From Candidatus Pacearchaeota archaeon (GTDB lineage Archaea; Nanobdellota; Nanobdellia; Pacearchaeales; GW2011-AR1), in NCBI GenBank assembly GCA_009694725.1, contig SICV01000006.1:1-44742 (forward strand): a DNA stretch of 44,742 nt, written 5' to 3'. The notes beneath the pieces were generated by a model. The model was not told the DNA's origin. It searched no databases and worked only from the letters and a program-made list of their open reading frames with translations. Below are positions 1-9,234 of this stretch, in pieces (position 1 is the stretch's first letter; each line of letters starts with the position of its first letter). The position numbers were made by a program, and so were the translations under genes.

Positions 1-1784
1 TCCTTACGCGTGAATAGTGTTATTTCTTGATCCCCTTGTGTGTTGAGGAAGAGTGCATCTGAAGTATAGGGTTGTGCGATATTTTGCGTTGCTGTTCTTT
101 TTCTGTTAGTATTTCCATTCCCTCCGTTAGTAGTGGTTGTTTGATTGGTAGGATTTGCGATATTTGTTAGTGTACTTATGAGTGATGTAACAGGAATACC
201 TGAGCCGGCGCCTGAAGCGTTAAAAGTAAATATGCTGAGAGTGTATGCGGTGTTTGGTTGGAGGTTCAGTGCCGTGAAGTTTGTTGCTGAGGTGTTGAGT
301 TGGAAAATACCGTTGAGGTATATGCCCACATGGCTAAAGTTTGCGGAAGGGTTTGTCCAATTCCAGACAATACTTGTATTGGTGCGTGTGAGGGCTTGGA
401 GGTTTGCTACACCATTTGGAATGCCTAGGGAACTATTGCCCGTGCTATTGGTGTTATTGGTGCTATTGCTTCCTGATCCGGAAAGTGTACTCGTGGTGTT
501 GGTGATGCCGGTTGTATTGATGATGCTTGCGTTGTCTACGGTAAAGAGTGTAAGGGCGTATGAAGTGTTTGGTAATAAACCGAGTGCTGTGTACGATGTT
601 GCGGATGTATTTCCTACGAATAGATTGTTGAGGAAGAGTTGAACATGGGAGAAATCAGTATCTGCAGGATTGGTCCAATTCCAGGTGATGCTTGCAAGCG
701 TTTGATTTGTTGCGCGGAGATTGGTAACGGTTGCGGGAGGAAGATTGGTGAGATTGGTGAGATTGGTTGGAGGAACTGTGCCAGTGGCGATGGTGAAGGT
801 GACTGAAGCGAGCGTACTGCCTGCTGCGTTACTGGCGTTTGCGGTGAGTGTGTAGGTACCATTACTTAGATTTATTGTAAACGGGGCAGTATAGATTACC
901 GAGAGGTTTCCTGGAATCGAAACGGTTGTTGTGGTTGCATTGGTGAGTGAGAGATTAATGAGGATGGTGTTGTTCGGATAGGTGAGGCCGAGAGGGGAGA
1001 GGATGGTGACGAGTGGAAGAGAGGGTGTTCCAGTGGAGGTATTGGTTGGAAGCGTGCCCAGTGTAACGGTGCTTGTGTTTGTGCTTGAGGGAGATGCAAG
1101 ACAACGGGAATCAGTTGAGGTTGTGGTGAGTGTAGAAGTATAGGTTGCATTGGGGGCATTTGTTGTAATCGTGAATGTTTTTGTTTCTGAGAAGTTGAGC
1201 AGAGGCGATTGAGTTGTTGTTGTGGTGAATGTGCTATTGGCAAGGGTGAGTGTGAGTGTATTTGCCGTTTGATAGTGAGAGAGAAGGGTAGGGGGGACAA
1301 AGGGTAGGGGGCCAGTATGTGTAAACGGGGCAGGGAGTGTTCCGGTAATCGTTACATTTGTGCTGTTAGTAAGTGAAGTGAGGGTGAGGGGAATTGTACA
1401 ACTTTGTTTCTTGGAAAGGATTGTTTCTCCAGTCACGCTTCCGGTGCCTGCATAGGTGCTGCGTACTTCATAGGGGATGTACCCTGTTTTTGTGTAGAAG
1501 AGCGCGTAGCCAAATGGGCTGGTGAGAGACGTTGGATAGTCGATCGTTATACTACTTCCTGGAATGAGTGTGCTGGGAAGGAAGGTCCCTGAGCTGAATG
1601 TACACGTCGCATCTCCACAGAGATAGCCTTCAACGGATGCTCCGGTGAGAGGTGTGCGTGGACCGATGAATGCACCTGTGCCATCGATGATGTCCTGGTT
1701 TACAGCAACGAGTTCAAGTACGTTTGCTGATACGAGTGAGAAAGCGAAGAGTACCACGATAAGGGAGAGGATTTGTTTGATCAT
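1..1784 (-). CDS. Secreted/surface protein with fibronectin type III-like repeats, C-terminus beyond the window
   Basis: Open frame on the minus strand from ATG at 1784 (MIKQILSLIVVLFAFSLVSANVLELVAVNQD...) to the window edge; FN3-like repeats (TNLRATNQTLASITWNWTNPADTDFSHVQLFLNNLFVGNTSATSYTAL...); Thr/Asn/Ser rich. Missing from the ORF track, probably because it has no stop in the window. Confidence 0.8.
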   Translation of the reverse strand, partial: MIKQILSLIVVLFAFSLVSANVLELVAVNQDIIDGTGAFIGPRTPLTGASVEGYLCGDATCTFSSGTFLPSTLIPGSSITIDYPTSLTSPFGYALFYTKTGYIPYEVRSTYAGTGSVTGETILSKKQSCTIPLTLTSLTNSTNVTITGTLPAPFTHTGPLPFVPPTLLSHYQTANTLTLTLANSTFTTTTTQSPLLNFSETKTFTITTNAPNATYTSTLTTTSTDSRCLASPSSTNTSTVTLGTLPTNTSTGTPSLPLVTILSPLGLTYPNNTILINLSLTNATTTTVSIPGNLSVIYTAPFTINLSNGTYTLTANASNAAGSTLASVTFTIATGTVPPTNLTNLTNLPPATVTNLRATNQTLASITWNWTNPADTDFSHVQLFLNNLFVGNTSATSYTALGLLPNTSYALTLFTVDNASIINTTGITNTTSTLSGSGSNSTNNTNSTGNSSLGIPNGVANLQALTRTNTSIVWNWTNPSANFSHVGIYLNGIFQLNTSATNFTALNLQPNTAYTLSIFTFNASGAGSGIPVTSLISTLTNIANPTNQTTTTNGGNGNTNRKRTATQNIAQPYTSDALFLNTQGDQEITLFTRK

Positions 1785-2884
1785 CGTCCGCCTGCGCCTC
1801 CGGTGCTTCCACCGGTTACTCCTGTTGGAGTTGGAGCAGGAATTGTTTGGATTATTTTTTTTTCATGAGGGAATGCTCGAAGTGCACCAGCACTTGCCCC
1901 TACTTCTAATGCGCGCCAGAATAATCCCGCATAATGGGAACGTATGCTTTGTTCTCGTTCAGCAAGGAATGTATGTGCAGGGAGTTTTGCTTCTGTATTT
2001 GGTCCGGCGAGAGGATGTTTTGTATCGCGCCCATAGACTACGAGTGTTCCTGCAGGGGTGTGATGAAAATAGACGTTTTGAGCGTTGAGCTTCTGGGCTG
2101 TTTCAGTGAGGGCACGCACGCGGGCATGTTTGGTATCGAGATCTGAAATCGTGTACACTTTTGTTTTGGTAACTGCAGGATTGCGTGTGTTCCAGTAGAA
2201 CATTCCTTCGCGCACGGCTTGTCCTGCACCGAATATACCTCCTTCGAGTGGGACGATGGCCATGCCTATGCCGGTTGCTTCTGCAATGTTAATCAGTGCA
2301 AGGGTATTATGGTCGGTACTCTGTACTCGTGTGCTTGGTACGCCGGTCGTGATTGAAAAGGTGTAGCGTTCGGTGTCCTTTCCTTGTTTGATACTTGTTG
2401 TGCGATTAATTTTTACTCCTAGTGCATCGTTTGTTCCGGTATGATATAATTCAACGGCGAGTAATCCTGATTTTTGTCCGATAATTGCATACTTGTCGGG
2501 GAAGACGAGACGACTTACTCTTCCGGAAGAGGGGAGTTCTCGGGCAATTCTTTCAAGCGTAGGTATACTTTGATTGATAGCGGGGGCAGTGGTGTCCACA
2601 TTTCCTTCCCAGAGTTCGTTTGTGCTATTTCCTGCAGGTAGTGTATATGCAGTGTATGTTGCACGGGGGAAATCGACATATTGCAGCATTTGTTCAGGTG
2701 AGAGGGCCGGGAGTCGAAGTTTTGTCACTTCGTTTGTTCGTGGTTGTGCTGTGTAGTGGTGTGTTGCAACGAGTTGTTTCCATTGTCTTGAGGAAAGAGG
2801 ATTCATCTTAGGTTCGGTAACGGTGGTGGTACATCCCGCTATTCCAAGAAGTCCTGCGAGCCCTAGTACTTTGAAGGCGCTCAT
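1781..2884 (-). CDS. Putative lipoprotein (lipobox GIAGC)
   Basis: MSAFKVLGLAGLLGIAGCTTTVTEPK; ATGA overlap with both neighbours; the ORF-track start at 2899 is probably 5 codons too long. Confidence 0.7.
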   Translation of the reverse strand: MSAFKVLGLAGLLGIAGCTTTVTEPKMNPLSSRQWKQLVATHHYTAQPRTNEVTKLRLPALSPEQMLQYVDFPRATYTAYTLPAGNSTNELWEGNVDTTAPAINQSIPTLERIARELPSSGRVSRLVFPDKYAIIGQKSGLLAVELYHTGTNDALGVKINRTTSIKQGKDTERYTFSITTGVPSTRVQSTDHNTLALINIAEATGIGMAIVPLEGGIFGAGQAVREGMFYWNTRNPAVTKTKVYTISDLDTKHARVRALTETAQKLNAQNVYFHHTPAGTLVVYGRDTKHPLAGPNTEAKLPAHTFLAEREQSIRSHYAGLFWRALEVGASAGALRAFPHEKKIIQTIPAPTPTGVTGGSTGGAGGR

Positions 2885-4050
2885 TTTTCCCCTCTCCATG
2901 TGTTGAATCCATTTTCTGTACCGATCATGTGTACTCCATTCGTACTTGTCCAGGTAACGATGCCTGGTAACGGCCCGTTTAAGGAGAGGGCATAGGCTTT
3001 ACAGAGTGCTGCAGCACGATCATGTTGGAGAGGGGTATTTTTATAATCGGGAAATGCTTTGAGAGGTAATCCTGCTTGGTGTACCCAGTTTGAAAATGCG
3101 CCCTGCGTGTTCGTTGCTTTATAGCCGAGTGCACCAAGATGAGCGAGTGTTTCTCCTAATTGTTTAGTTGTGATGATGACGCGAGGGAGTGCAAACTGAT
3201 ACGTTGTTAGGTTTTCTAATCGTTTACCCTGTATATTCGCAGTAATGAGTGGTGAACCTGGAAGGGTGTAGCCTGGAGTGGCAAGTAAGGTTTGGACGAG
3301 TACATTTTCTATTTGTATTCTTTGTTTGAGCGCTTTTGCCTCTCGTTCTTCTTGTTGATATTCACTGAGAACATGTTTTGTACGTCTATGCCCTATTTGT
3401 TCTTCAGCGAGAGAGGAGCCGAGGCGATTATTGTCGTTGAGTAAGTTTCTGGTTGTTGCCTCATACTTTTGTATTGTCGCTTGTTGTGCCTTAGCTGTGT
3501 CGCGTGCTTGCACTAGTTGGCGTGCTTGGGCTTCATTTGTGCCGAGCGCACGTACATAGTTGTTAGAAAAGGAATGAGTAGCTTGCGTTTCGAGACGAGC
3601 ACGTTCTTCTACAGCAGCGAGTGTATAGAACTGCTTGGTGAGTTGTGTGCGTAGCGTTGCATTACTTGTTTGTAATCCTCCGAAGTTTTTTTGTAGTTGG
3701 GCCTGACTTTTTTGTGTTTCAGCAAGTTGGCGCGTTAGTTGAATATAATTGGTGTGGGCAGCAATATAACCAGCAGGAAGGGAATTAGTTGTGGAGGAGG
3801 AGAGAAGTGCAGAGGGATTTGTTGGAGAAGAGGGAAAGGGTTGAATAGGGTTTACTGTGTGCGGTGTTGGGGCGTTTGTTGTTCGTGGCTCATTTTTGAT
3901 TGCAAGATATTCGCGAACATCCTGGGCATGTGCTTCAAGATTCCAGGTAGGTGTGGGTTGAGAAGAAGGAACAGAAGATGAGGGTTTTGAACATCCGATA
4001 AGTGTGGTGAGAACTGCGAGTGCACTGAGGTTTTTAATGAAGTTTTTCAT
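2881..4050 (-). CDS. Putative lipoprotein with long coiled-coil segment
   Basis: MKNFIKNLSALAVLTTLIGCSKPSSS (lipobox LIGC) followed by Gln/Ala/Leu-rich heptad-like region. Confidence 0.7.
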   Translation of the reverse strand: MKNFIKNLSALAVLTTLIGCSKPSSSVPSSQPTPTWNLEAHAQDVREYLAIKNEPRTTNAPTPHTVNPIQPFPSSPTNPSALLSSSTTNSLPAGYIAAHTNYIQLTRQLAETQKSQAQLQKNFGGLQTSNATLRTQLTKQFYTLAAVEERARLETQATHSFSNNYVRALGTNEAQARQLVQARDTAKAQQATIQKYEATTRNLLNDNNRLGSSLAEEQIGHRRTKHVLSEYQQEEREAKALKQRIQIENVLVQTLLATPGYTLPGSPLITANIQGKRLENLTTYQFALPRVIITTKQLGETLAHLGALGYKATNTQGAFSNWVHQAGLPLKAFPDYKNTPLQHDRAAALCKAYALSLNGPLPGIVTWTSTNGVHMIGTENGFNTWRGEK

Positions 4051-4184
4051 GGTTTTGTTATAACCACCTCACTCTTCCTGGGCTCTTTGGTCTAGACCCC
4101 TTGTTCGGTATTTAAAGGTTCTGTTTGATACTACTTTTCGTTGGTACTCGTACGTTTTATAAATACTGATTTCTTTCTTTTGGT

Positions 4185-4745
4185 ATGCATATTCACAAAC
4201 GCACCTTGCTGGTAGGAGGGATAGGTTTATTAGTCGTTCTTGGAGTGTGGTATGCTATGGTTGGAACTTCTTCAGGATCTCTTGTAGTGCTTGAAACAAG
4301 TAAAGGGGTTATTGAAATTATGCTGGCGAAAGATATGCCTCTCACGACTGGTAATTTTGTTACTCTTGTTCAGCAAGGTTTGTATGATGGGACCCGATTT
4401 CATCGCGTTATTGAAGGGTTTATGATTCAAGGTGGAGATCCTCTTTCGAAAGATGTGAGTAAGGCACGCCTTTGGGGGACCGGAGGTTCAGCAGCTATTA
4501 AAGATGAATTCGGTTCTTTGAAAAATATACCTGGCACGATTGCAATGGCAAATGCAGGCCCGAACACAGGTAGCAGTCAATTTTTTATTAACACGGCAGA
4601 TAATTCTTTTCTTAATGGGAAGCACCCCGTATTTGGTACGGTTACCAAAGGCATGGATGTGGTTGATGCTATTTCGGGAACTGAAACCAATGCGCAAGAT
4701 AGGCCTTTGGAAGATGTTATTATTGTGAAAGCGTATGTGAAGTAA
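4185..4745 (+). CDS. Membrane-anchored cyclophilin-type peptidyl-prolyl isomerase
   Basis: N-terminal TM then GVIEIMLAKDMPLTTGNFVTLVQQGLYDGTRFHRVIEGFMIQGGDP...NTGSSQFFI. Confidence 0.92.
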   Translation: MHIHKRTLLVGGIGLLVVLGVWYAMVGTSSGSLVVLETSKGVIEIMLAKDMPLTTGNFVTLVQQGLYDGTRFHRVIEGFMIQGGDPLSKDVSKARLWGTGGSAAIKDEFGSLKNIPGTIAMANAGPNTGSSQFFINTADNSFLNGKHPVFGTVTKGMDVVDAISGTETNAQDRPLEDVIIVKAYVK

Positions 4746-4748
4746 TCA

Positions 4749-5261
4749 TTAAGCACATCCTTTGTTTAATTGAGTCAACGTTCGATGAATGCTGATAACT
4801 AATATCCCTATCACCCCATAACTTACTTCTTTACCTTGGAAGGGCAAGGCTGCAAAGGCACTCCCCATACCGAGTATTGCGGCTAGCCCTATACCGCAAC
4901 AGGTAGCACATCCAGGGACAATGGCCCCTACAAATATACCTATTTTTGTAAGTCCTGAAATTTTTGTTTTTGTCGTGAGTTGATAATTGTACAGTAATAG
5001 TGTGCATATTATTCCGATAAGTATTCCCGTTAAGATGAGCGTTAGGAGCATAGCGGGGAGCATTGTTGTAGAGAATCCTTTTATTAGCGTAAGGCTATAC
5101 AAAATAAGTGCACGAAATGAGGCTTGTTTACTAAATGAAAGGATATTTCCCATATTCAGCATAAGGGCATTGAAGAGATAAAATCCGCTTAGTCCAAGTA
5201 GAAAAGCACCCATATATTTTGGCTGTTTTAGTATTTTATAGAGTAACGTTAGTTTATTCAT
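4749..5261 (-). CDS. Membrane protein with GCATCCGIG motif, unknown function
   Basis: Several hydrophobic segments; PGCATCCGIGLAAILGMG. Start MNKLTLLYK preferred over the longer ORF, which runs through the upstream gene. Confidence 0.65.
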   Translation of the reverse strand: MNKLTLLYKILKQPKYMGAFLLGLSGFYLFNALMLNMGNILSFSKQASFRALILYSLTLIKGFSTTMLPAMLLTLILTGILIGIICTLLLYNYQLTTKTKISGLTKIGIFVGAIVPGCATCCGIGLAAILGMGSAFAALPFQGKEVSYGVIGILVISIHRTLTQLNKGCA

Positions 5262-5535
5262 TGAGTCCAAACGATGAGGTGAATTGTGCAATTGATTGGT
5301 ATTCAGTAAGATAGTGCATTCCTTTTTCGGTAATGTGATAGGTTCGACTCGTAGGGGTTTTCTGTTCTTTGATAAATTGCTTTTGCTTGAGTTCGGCAAG
5401 GTATTCTTCCATCATTCCATGAGAGAGGTTCGATTTGTAGAGAATATGAGTTGGTTTAATTCGTCCACTTTTCATTTTAATGACTTCAAGGATGTCTCTG
5501 ATGATCTCTAGTCTAGTTCTTTTTTTGTTTGCCAT
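5254..5535 (-). CDS. Winged-helix DNA-binding protein
   Basis: MANKKRTRLEIIRDILEVIKMKSGRIKPTHILYKSNLSHGMMEEYLAELKQKQFIKEQ...YHITEKGMHYL, typical archaeal wHTH pattern. Confidence 0.75.
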   Translation of the reverse strand: MANKKRTRLEIIRDILEVIKMKSGRIKPTHILYKSNLSHGMMEEYLAELKQKQFIKEQKTPTSRTYHITEKGMHYLTEYQSIAQFTSSFGLNE

Positions 5536-6190
5536 ATTTTTTTGTTTGTATGAGTGCATACCAGAAGGTTCCATAGGCTGCTAATTCAAAGAGATGCCCT
5601 ATGACGTATGCTTGATAGAATCGTGGAGAAAACATAAAATCAATGCTACTTACTAAGAGGAAAATGAAACCGATAAGGAGGGTTTTGGTACACGGGTTCT
5701 TGTTTGCAGTATAGCATCCCCAGTAATGATAGGCAATATAGGTGAGAAAGAAGAGGGCAACTACCCGAGATGTAGCGAATTTTTGAATACTAATCGTAAT
5801 GATTGTGAGGCTCAGACCAAGGAGGAGATAATACACTCCCGGTTTTTTGATATGGAGGGTTGCATAGACGAGACTGACCAATCCTGCGATGAACAGACCG
5901 GTATAAAGGTAGAGTCCCCCTTGACCAACTTCTCGTAAGCAACCAATACATATCCCTTCTACTGCATTCCCAATGGTCGCAAAGATAAAGGAATTAACTC
6001 CTGCCCAGATAATGTATGAAACGCTAATAAAGCCGAATCCTATTGCGAGATGTTTGATAGATTGTTCTGCTGAAATGCGATAGACTCGATAGGCTTGGTA
6101 GGTAATTAATGCTGCAATACATGCATAGAGAATTTCCATACCGATATCAAATCCAAAGAACCAAGCAGGTACCTGATAAGGGGTGTTCAT
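5513..6190 (-). CDS. Multi-pass (about 7 TM) membrane protein
   Basis: Repeated hydrophobic helices; overlaps the downstream wHTH gene; TATA-like CTTTAAATAC at 6211-6220, consistent with a leaderless start. Confidence 0.65.
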   Translation of the reverse strand: MNTPYQVPAWFFGFDIGMEILYACIAALITYQAYRVYRISAEQSIKHLAIGFGFISVSYIIWAGVNSFIFATIGNAVEGICIGCLREVGQGGLYLYTGLFIAGLVSLVYATLHIKKPGVYYLLLGLSLTIITISIQKFATSRVVALFFLTYIAYHYWGCYTANKNPCTKTLLIGFIFLLVSSIDFMFSPRFYQAYVIGHLFELAAYGTFWYALIQTKKYGKQKKN

Positions 6191-6335
6191 GGGTTACTAA
6201 GGCTGAAGATGTATTTAAAGCTCTCTGGAAGATACTTCCTTATTTCTTTTCTTGACTTTTCTTTCCTAAGTGTCTAATATATTCCATTTCTCTTGGATAT
6301 AACAAAAACACCAACATCCGGTGAGGAGGTGCTCT

Positions 6336-6452
6336 ATGGATGTTACTATTACGGGGAGGCGCTTGGCGTCTCCCCTTCTTACTCTTTCTAGTATGGGGGC
6401 AGATCAGCCATGGTCTGCTCTCGATAATTCTTTTTTACGCTCTTTTTTGTAA
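6336..6452 (+). CDS. Possible 38-aa small ORF, or ncRNA/leader region
   Basis: MDVTITGRRLASPLLTLSSMGADQPWSALDNSFLRSFL; GAGGAGGTG upstream of ATG; below the ORF-track length cut-off. Strong hairpins inside argue against simple translation. Confidence 0.3.
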   Translation: MDVTITGRRLASPLLTLSSMGADQPWSALDNSFLRSFL

Positions 6453-6518
6453 TGACTCGAACGCTTCAAACCTTGCTCTTTAAGGCAAGGCGTTCGTGAG
6501 CATCCAAAACACGAATGC

Positions 6519-7205
6519 TCAAGATCGTGTTTTTGACACGTCTTGTGCAATGACTGGATTTTCTTTTTTGAACCGTTGTATGAAGGTATTGAGAAGGGAA
6601 ACTTCTCCGCTTTTAAGATATATGTATCCGATGAGTGAGGAGAAGAGCGCCCCGAGATTATTGACCATCATGTCTCCCATGGTGTCTACCAATCCTGATT
6701 TTTGCATATTCAATCCAAATGCTTGATCCATACAGAATTCAAAAATCTCCCATATCCCTCCGCTTGCTGCTGCAAGCGAAAAGGCAAAGAGGGCGATCAT
6801 TCCTGGAGCAGCATTCAGGTTTTTTCTCCGCGAGAGTACTACGAGTGCGAGGAATCCGACTAATCCAATCATCGCTCCGGTGAGCGTATGAAGCGCTAGA
6901 TCCCACCACCAAAACGTTGCGTAATACCCCCGTAGTTCTCCTAAGAAAATGGACCCATAGACTAAGAAAATGAACCCTATTTCAAATTCTATGGGTATGT
7001 CCAAGGTATATCTTCGTTCAATAAAAACGGCAAGGAACGTGAGGATTAAGGTACACACTACAATGCTTCCGACATACCAGTTTTCAGATATAATTGATCG
7101 GTAGAGCGCAAGGACAAGTGTTATGCGCACAAACCAGAGCAACACATAATAAAATTTTTCTAAGGGGATGGTATGTACCGTACCTGCAGAGGGTTTCTTA
7201 ACCAT
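6519..7205 (-). CDS. YjdF/DUF2238-like membrane protein
   Basis: MVKKPSAG...; WWWDLALHTLTGAMIG...GGIWEIFEF..DQAFGLNMQKSGLVDTMGDMMVNNLGA pattern. Confidence 0.75.
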   Translation of the reverse strand: MVKKPSAGTVHTIPLEKFYYVLLWFVRITLVLALYRSIISENWYVGSIVVCTLILTFLAVFIERRYTLDIPIEFEIGFIFLVYGSIFLGELRGYYATFWWWDLALHTLTGAMIGLVGFLALVVLSRRKNLNAAPGMIALFAFSLAAASGGIWEIFEFCMDQAFGLNMQKSGLVDTMGDMMVNNLGALFSSLIGYIYLKSGEVSLLNTFIQRFKKENPVIAQDVSKTRS

Positions 7206-7257
7206 TCCTCTTCACACACACAATTCTTGATAAATGTACGCTTTGCCGTAAGGGTGA

Positions 7258-9234
7258 TTATCGGGGAGCGATCTTTACTCTCTGCTGGAATGATTTTGTT
7301 GATCGACCGTAGACCTTTGTTACTCCATATATCAGAAGTAGGATAATAATAATCCCCACTATTATTGACGTATAGTTTGTAGAGGGAGTGGATGGTTGTT
7401 GGTTGATTGCTTCAGTTGATTGTTCTTCAGTAGTGCTTGCTGTCGAGAGGACCTCTTGTTTTATTGTTTGTATAAATAGCTGTGCCTTTCCTATCGTTAT
7501 CCCTTCATAGCGTATGAGCAGATCATCCTGGCCGTCTGCATTACTATCCACCCTCATATCTGCTCCTGCTTGTGCCGATAGGTTGAAACTCTCCGAGTGT
7601 AGTGTTATTCGGGCACTGGTGGCATTATACCAGAATACTTTCAAGCTGTGCTCTTCGTTATAGAGTGTAAATAGAACAGTATCCTTGTAGGAAAGATTCA
7701 ACGTTATTCCCTTTTCAAGAGTATTCTTTGTGATCGAATAGTTCTGAGCATTGGTTCTTTCTCCACTGCTGCCCCCCGAACTAGAGGAAGTTGCGACTGT
7801 TGGTGCAGTAATGGTAAACGTTACGGTCCGAGATGAGTCTCCGTTTCCAATCGTATCCAGACAGAATGCTCTCAAGCTATGTGTTCCTGCGCTCAGGTCG
7901 CTGAGTGTTCCATTAAAGTGTGTTTGGGAATCGTTCGTGAGCGTCACCATGGTGGTGTTTGAATCTAATGTATAATTACAGGTACCATTCTGATTGATCG
8001 TAATATTGATGAGGATACTTGCCCCGACAGTATATGTCGTGCTCGTAGGAGAGCTTATGGTTACGTTTGGCGCAGACACATCGCTTATATTCTCCATTCT
8101 TAATTGGTAGAGTTTATCATCGTAGCTTCCCATGTATATATATCCGTTTGCGATTGCTGCAGAGGAAGCCACCGGGCCTCCTGTTGTGACATTGGCTATC
8201 GCTTGACTGATATTTGACGCATTCAATTGATAGATTTGATGGTCATTGCTTCCGATGTACACATAGCCATTTGCAACTGCTGGTGAAGAAGAAATAAATC
8301 CTCCAGTGGTGAAATTAGCAATCATTTGACTGATATTCGATGCATTCAACTGATAGAGTGTTCTATCATCTGATCCGACATAAGCGAATCCGTTTGCTAT
8401 TGCCACAGATGAAAAGACCTCCATGCCTGTAGTGAAATTAGCTACTCCTTGCGTGATATTAGAGGCGTTGAGTTGGTAGAGTTTATTATCGTAACTTCCA
8501 ATATAGAGAAATCCGTTGTATACTGCGGGTGACGAGGCAATAACTGATCCTGTTGTATAGGTCGCATATACTTGTGATATATTGGTCGCGTTGAGTTGGT
8601 AGAGTTTATTATCGTAACTTCCAATATAGAGAAATCCGTTCGCAATAGCGGGAGTTGAATAAATGGCGGCCATGGTGTAATTCGCTATCAACTGACTCAC
8701 ATTGGACGCATTCAATTGATAGAGCCTACCGCTCATATCTCCAATATAGGCGAAACCATTTGAGATGATTGGAGAAGATTGTATTGAATCGTTCGTTGTA
8801 TAATTTGTTATATACTGACTCACATTGGACGCATTCAATTGATAGATTTGACGGTCATTGCTTCCGATGTACACATAGCCATTCACTACCGCTGGCGATG
8901 AGGGGCCACCAGACCCTATGGAATAGTTAGCGATCATTTGACTGACATTCGATGCATTTACTTGATACAATACGCCGCTATGAGTACCAAAATAGACATA
9001 TCCATTCGCCACTGCCGGTGTTGCTTCGATATTCCCTCCAGCATCAAATGTAGCATTATTTAATCCCCAGACTAGGCTATATGTAACGCCATCCCAACTG
9101 GTGTGGTTTAACCAACGCGCTTTCATCGCCCATTCTGCTAATGAGCCTTCAGAATTTGCAGACATGACAAAAAACGACAGATATGCGATCATTATCGTAC
9201 TTACTGCTACACTAATTATCACTCTCTTATTCAC
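7258..9234 (-). CDS. Surface PQQ-like beta-propeller repeat protein with C-terminal TM
   Basis: Eight ~41-aa repeats (PAVANGYVYIGSNDxxIYQLNASNxSQxIANxTTG), C-terminal TM IIVGIIIILLLIYG. Start placed at GTG 9234 (VNKRVIISVAVST) because of the TATA box ATTATAAAG ~25 nt upstream. Confidence 0.85.
   Translation of the reverse strand: MNKRVIISVAVSTIMIAYLSFFVMSANSEGSLAEWAMKARWLNHTSWDGVTYSLVWGLNNATFDAGGNIEATPAVANGYVYFGTHSGVLYQVNASNVSQMIANYSIGSGGPSSPAVVNGYVYIGSNDRQIYQLNASNVSQYITNYTTNDSIQSSPIISNGFAYIGDMSGRLYQLNASNVSQLIANYTMAAIYSTPAIANGFLYIGSYDNKLYQLNATNISQVYATYTTGSVIASSPAVYNGFLYIGSYDNKLYQLNASNITQGVANFTTGMEVFSSVAIANGFAYVGSDDRTLYQLNASNISQMIANFTTGGFISSSPAVANGYVYIGSNDHQIYQLNASNISQAIANVTTGGPVASSAAIANGYIYMGSYDDKLYQLRMENISDVSAPNVTISSPTSTTYTVGASILINITINQNGTCNYTLDSNTTMVTLTNDSQTHFNGTLSDLSAGTHSLRAFCLDTIGNGDSSRTVTFTITAPTVATSSSSGGSSGERTNAQNYSITKNTLEKGITLNLSYKDTVLFTLYNEEHSLKVFWYNATSARITLHSESFNLSAQAGADMRVDSNADGQDDLLIRYEGITIGKAQLFIQTIKQEVLSTASTTEEQSTEAINQQPSTPSTNYTSIIVGIIIILLLIYGVTKVYGRSTKSFQQRVKIAPR

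Noticed and set aside
145-642. 165-aa plus-strand ORF, with other ORFs at 614-2088
   Set aside because: Antisense or out-of-frame shadows of the FN3 surface gene that continues past the left edge, and of the lipoprotein gene.
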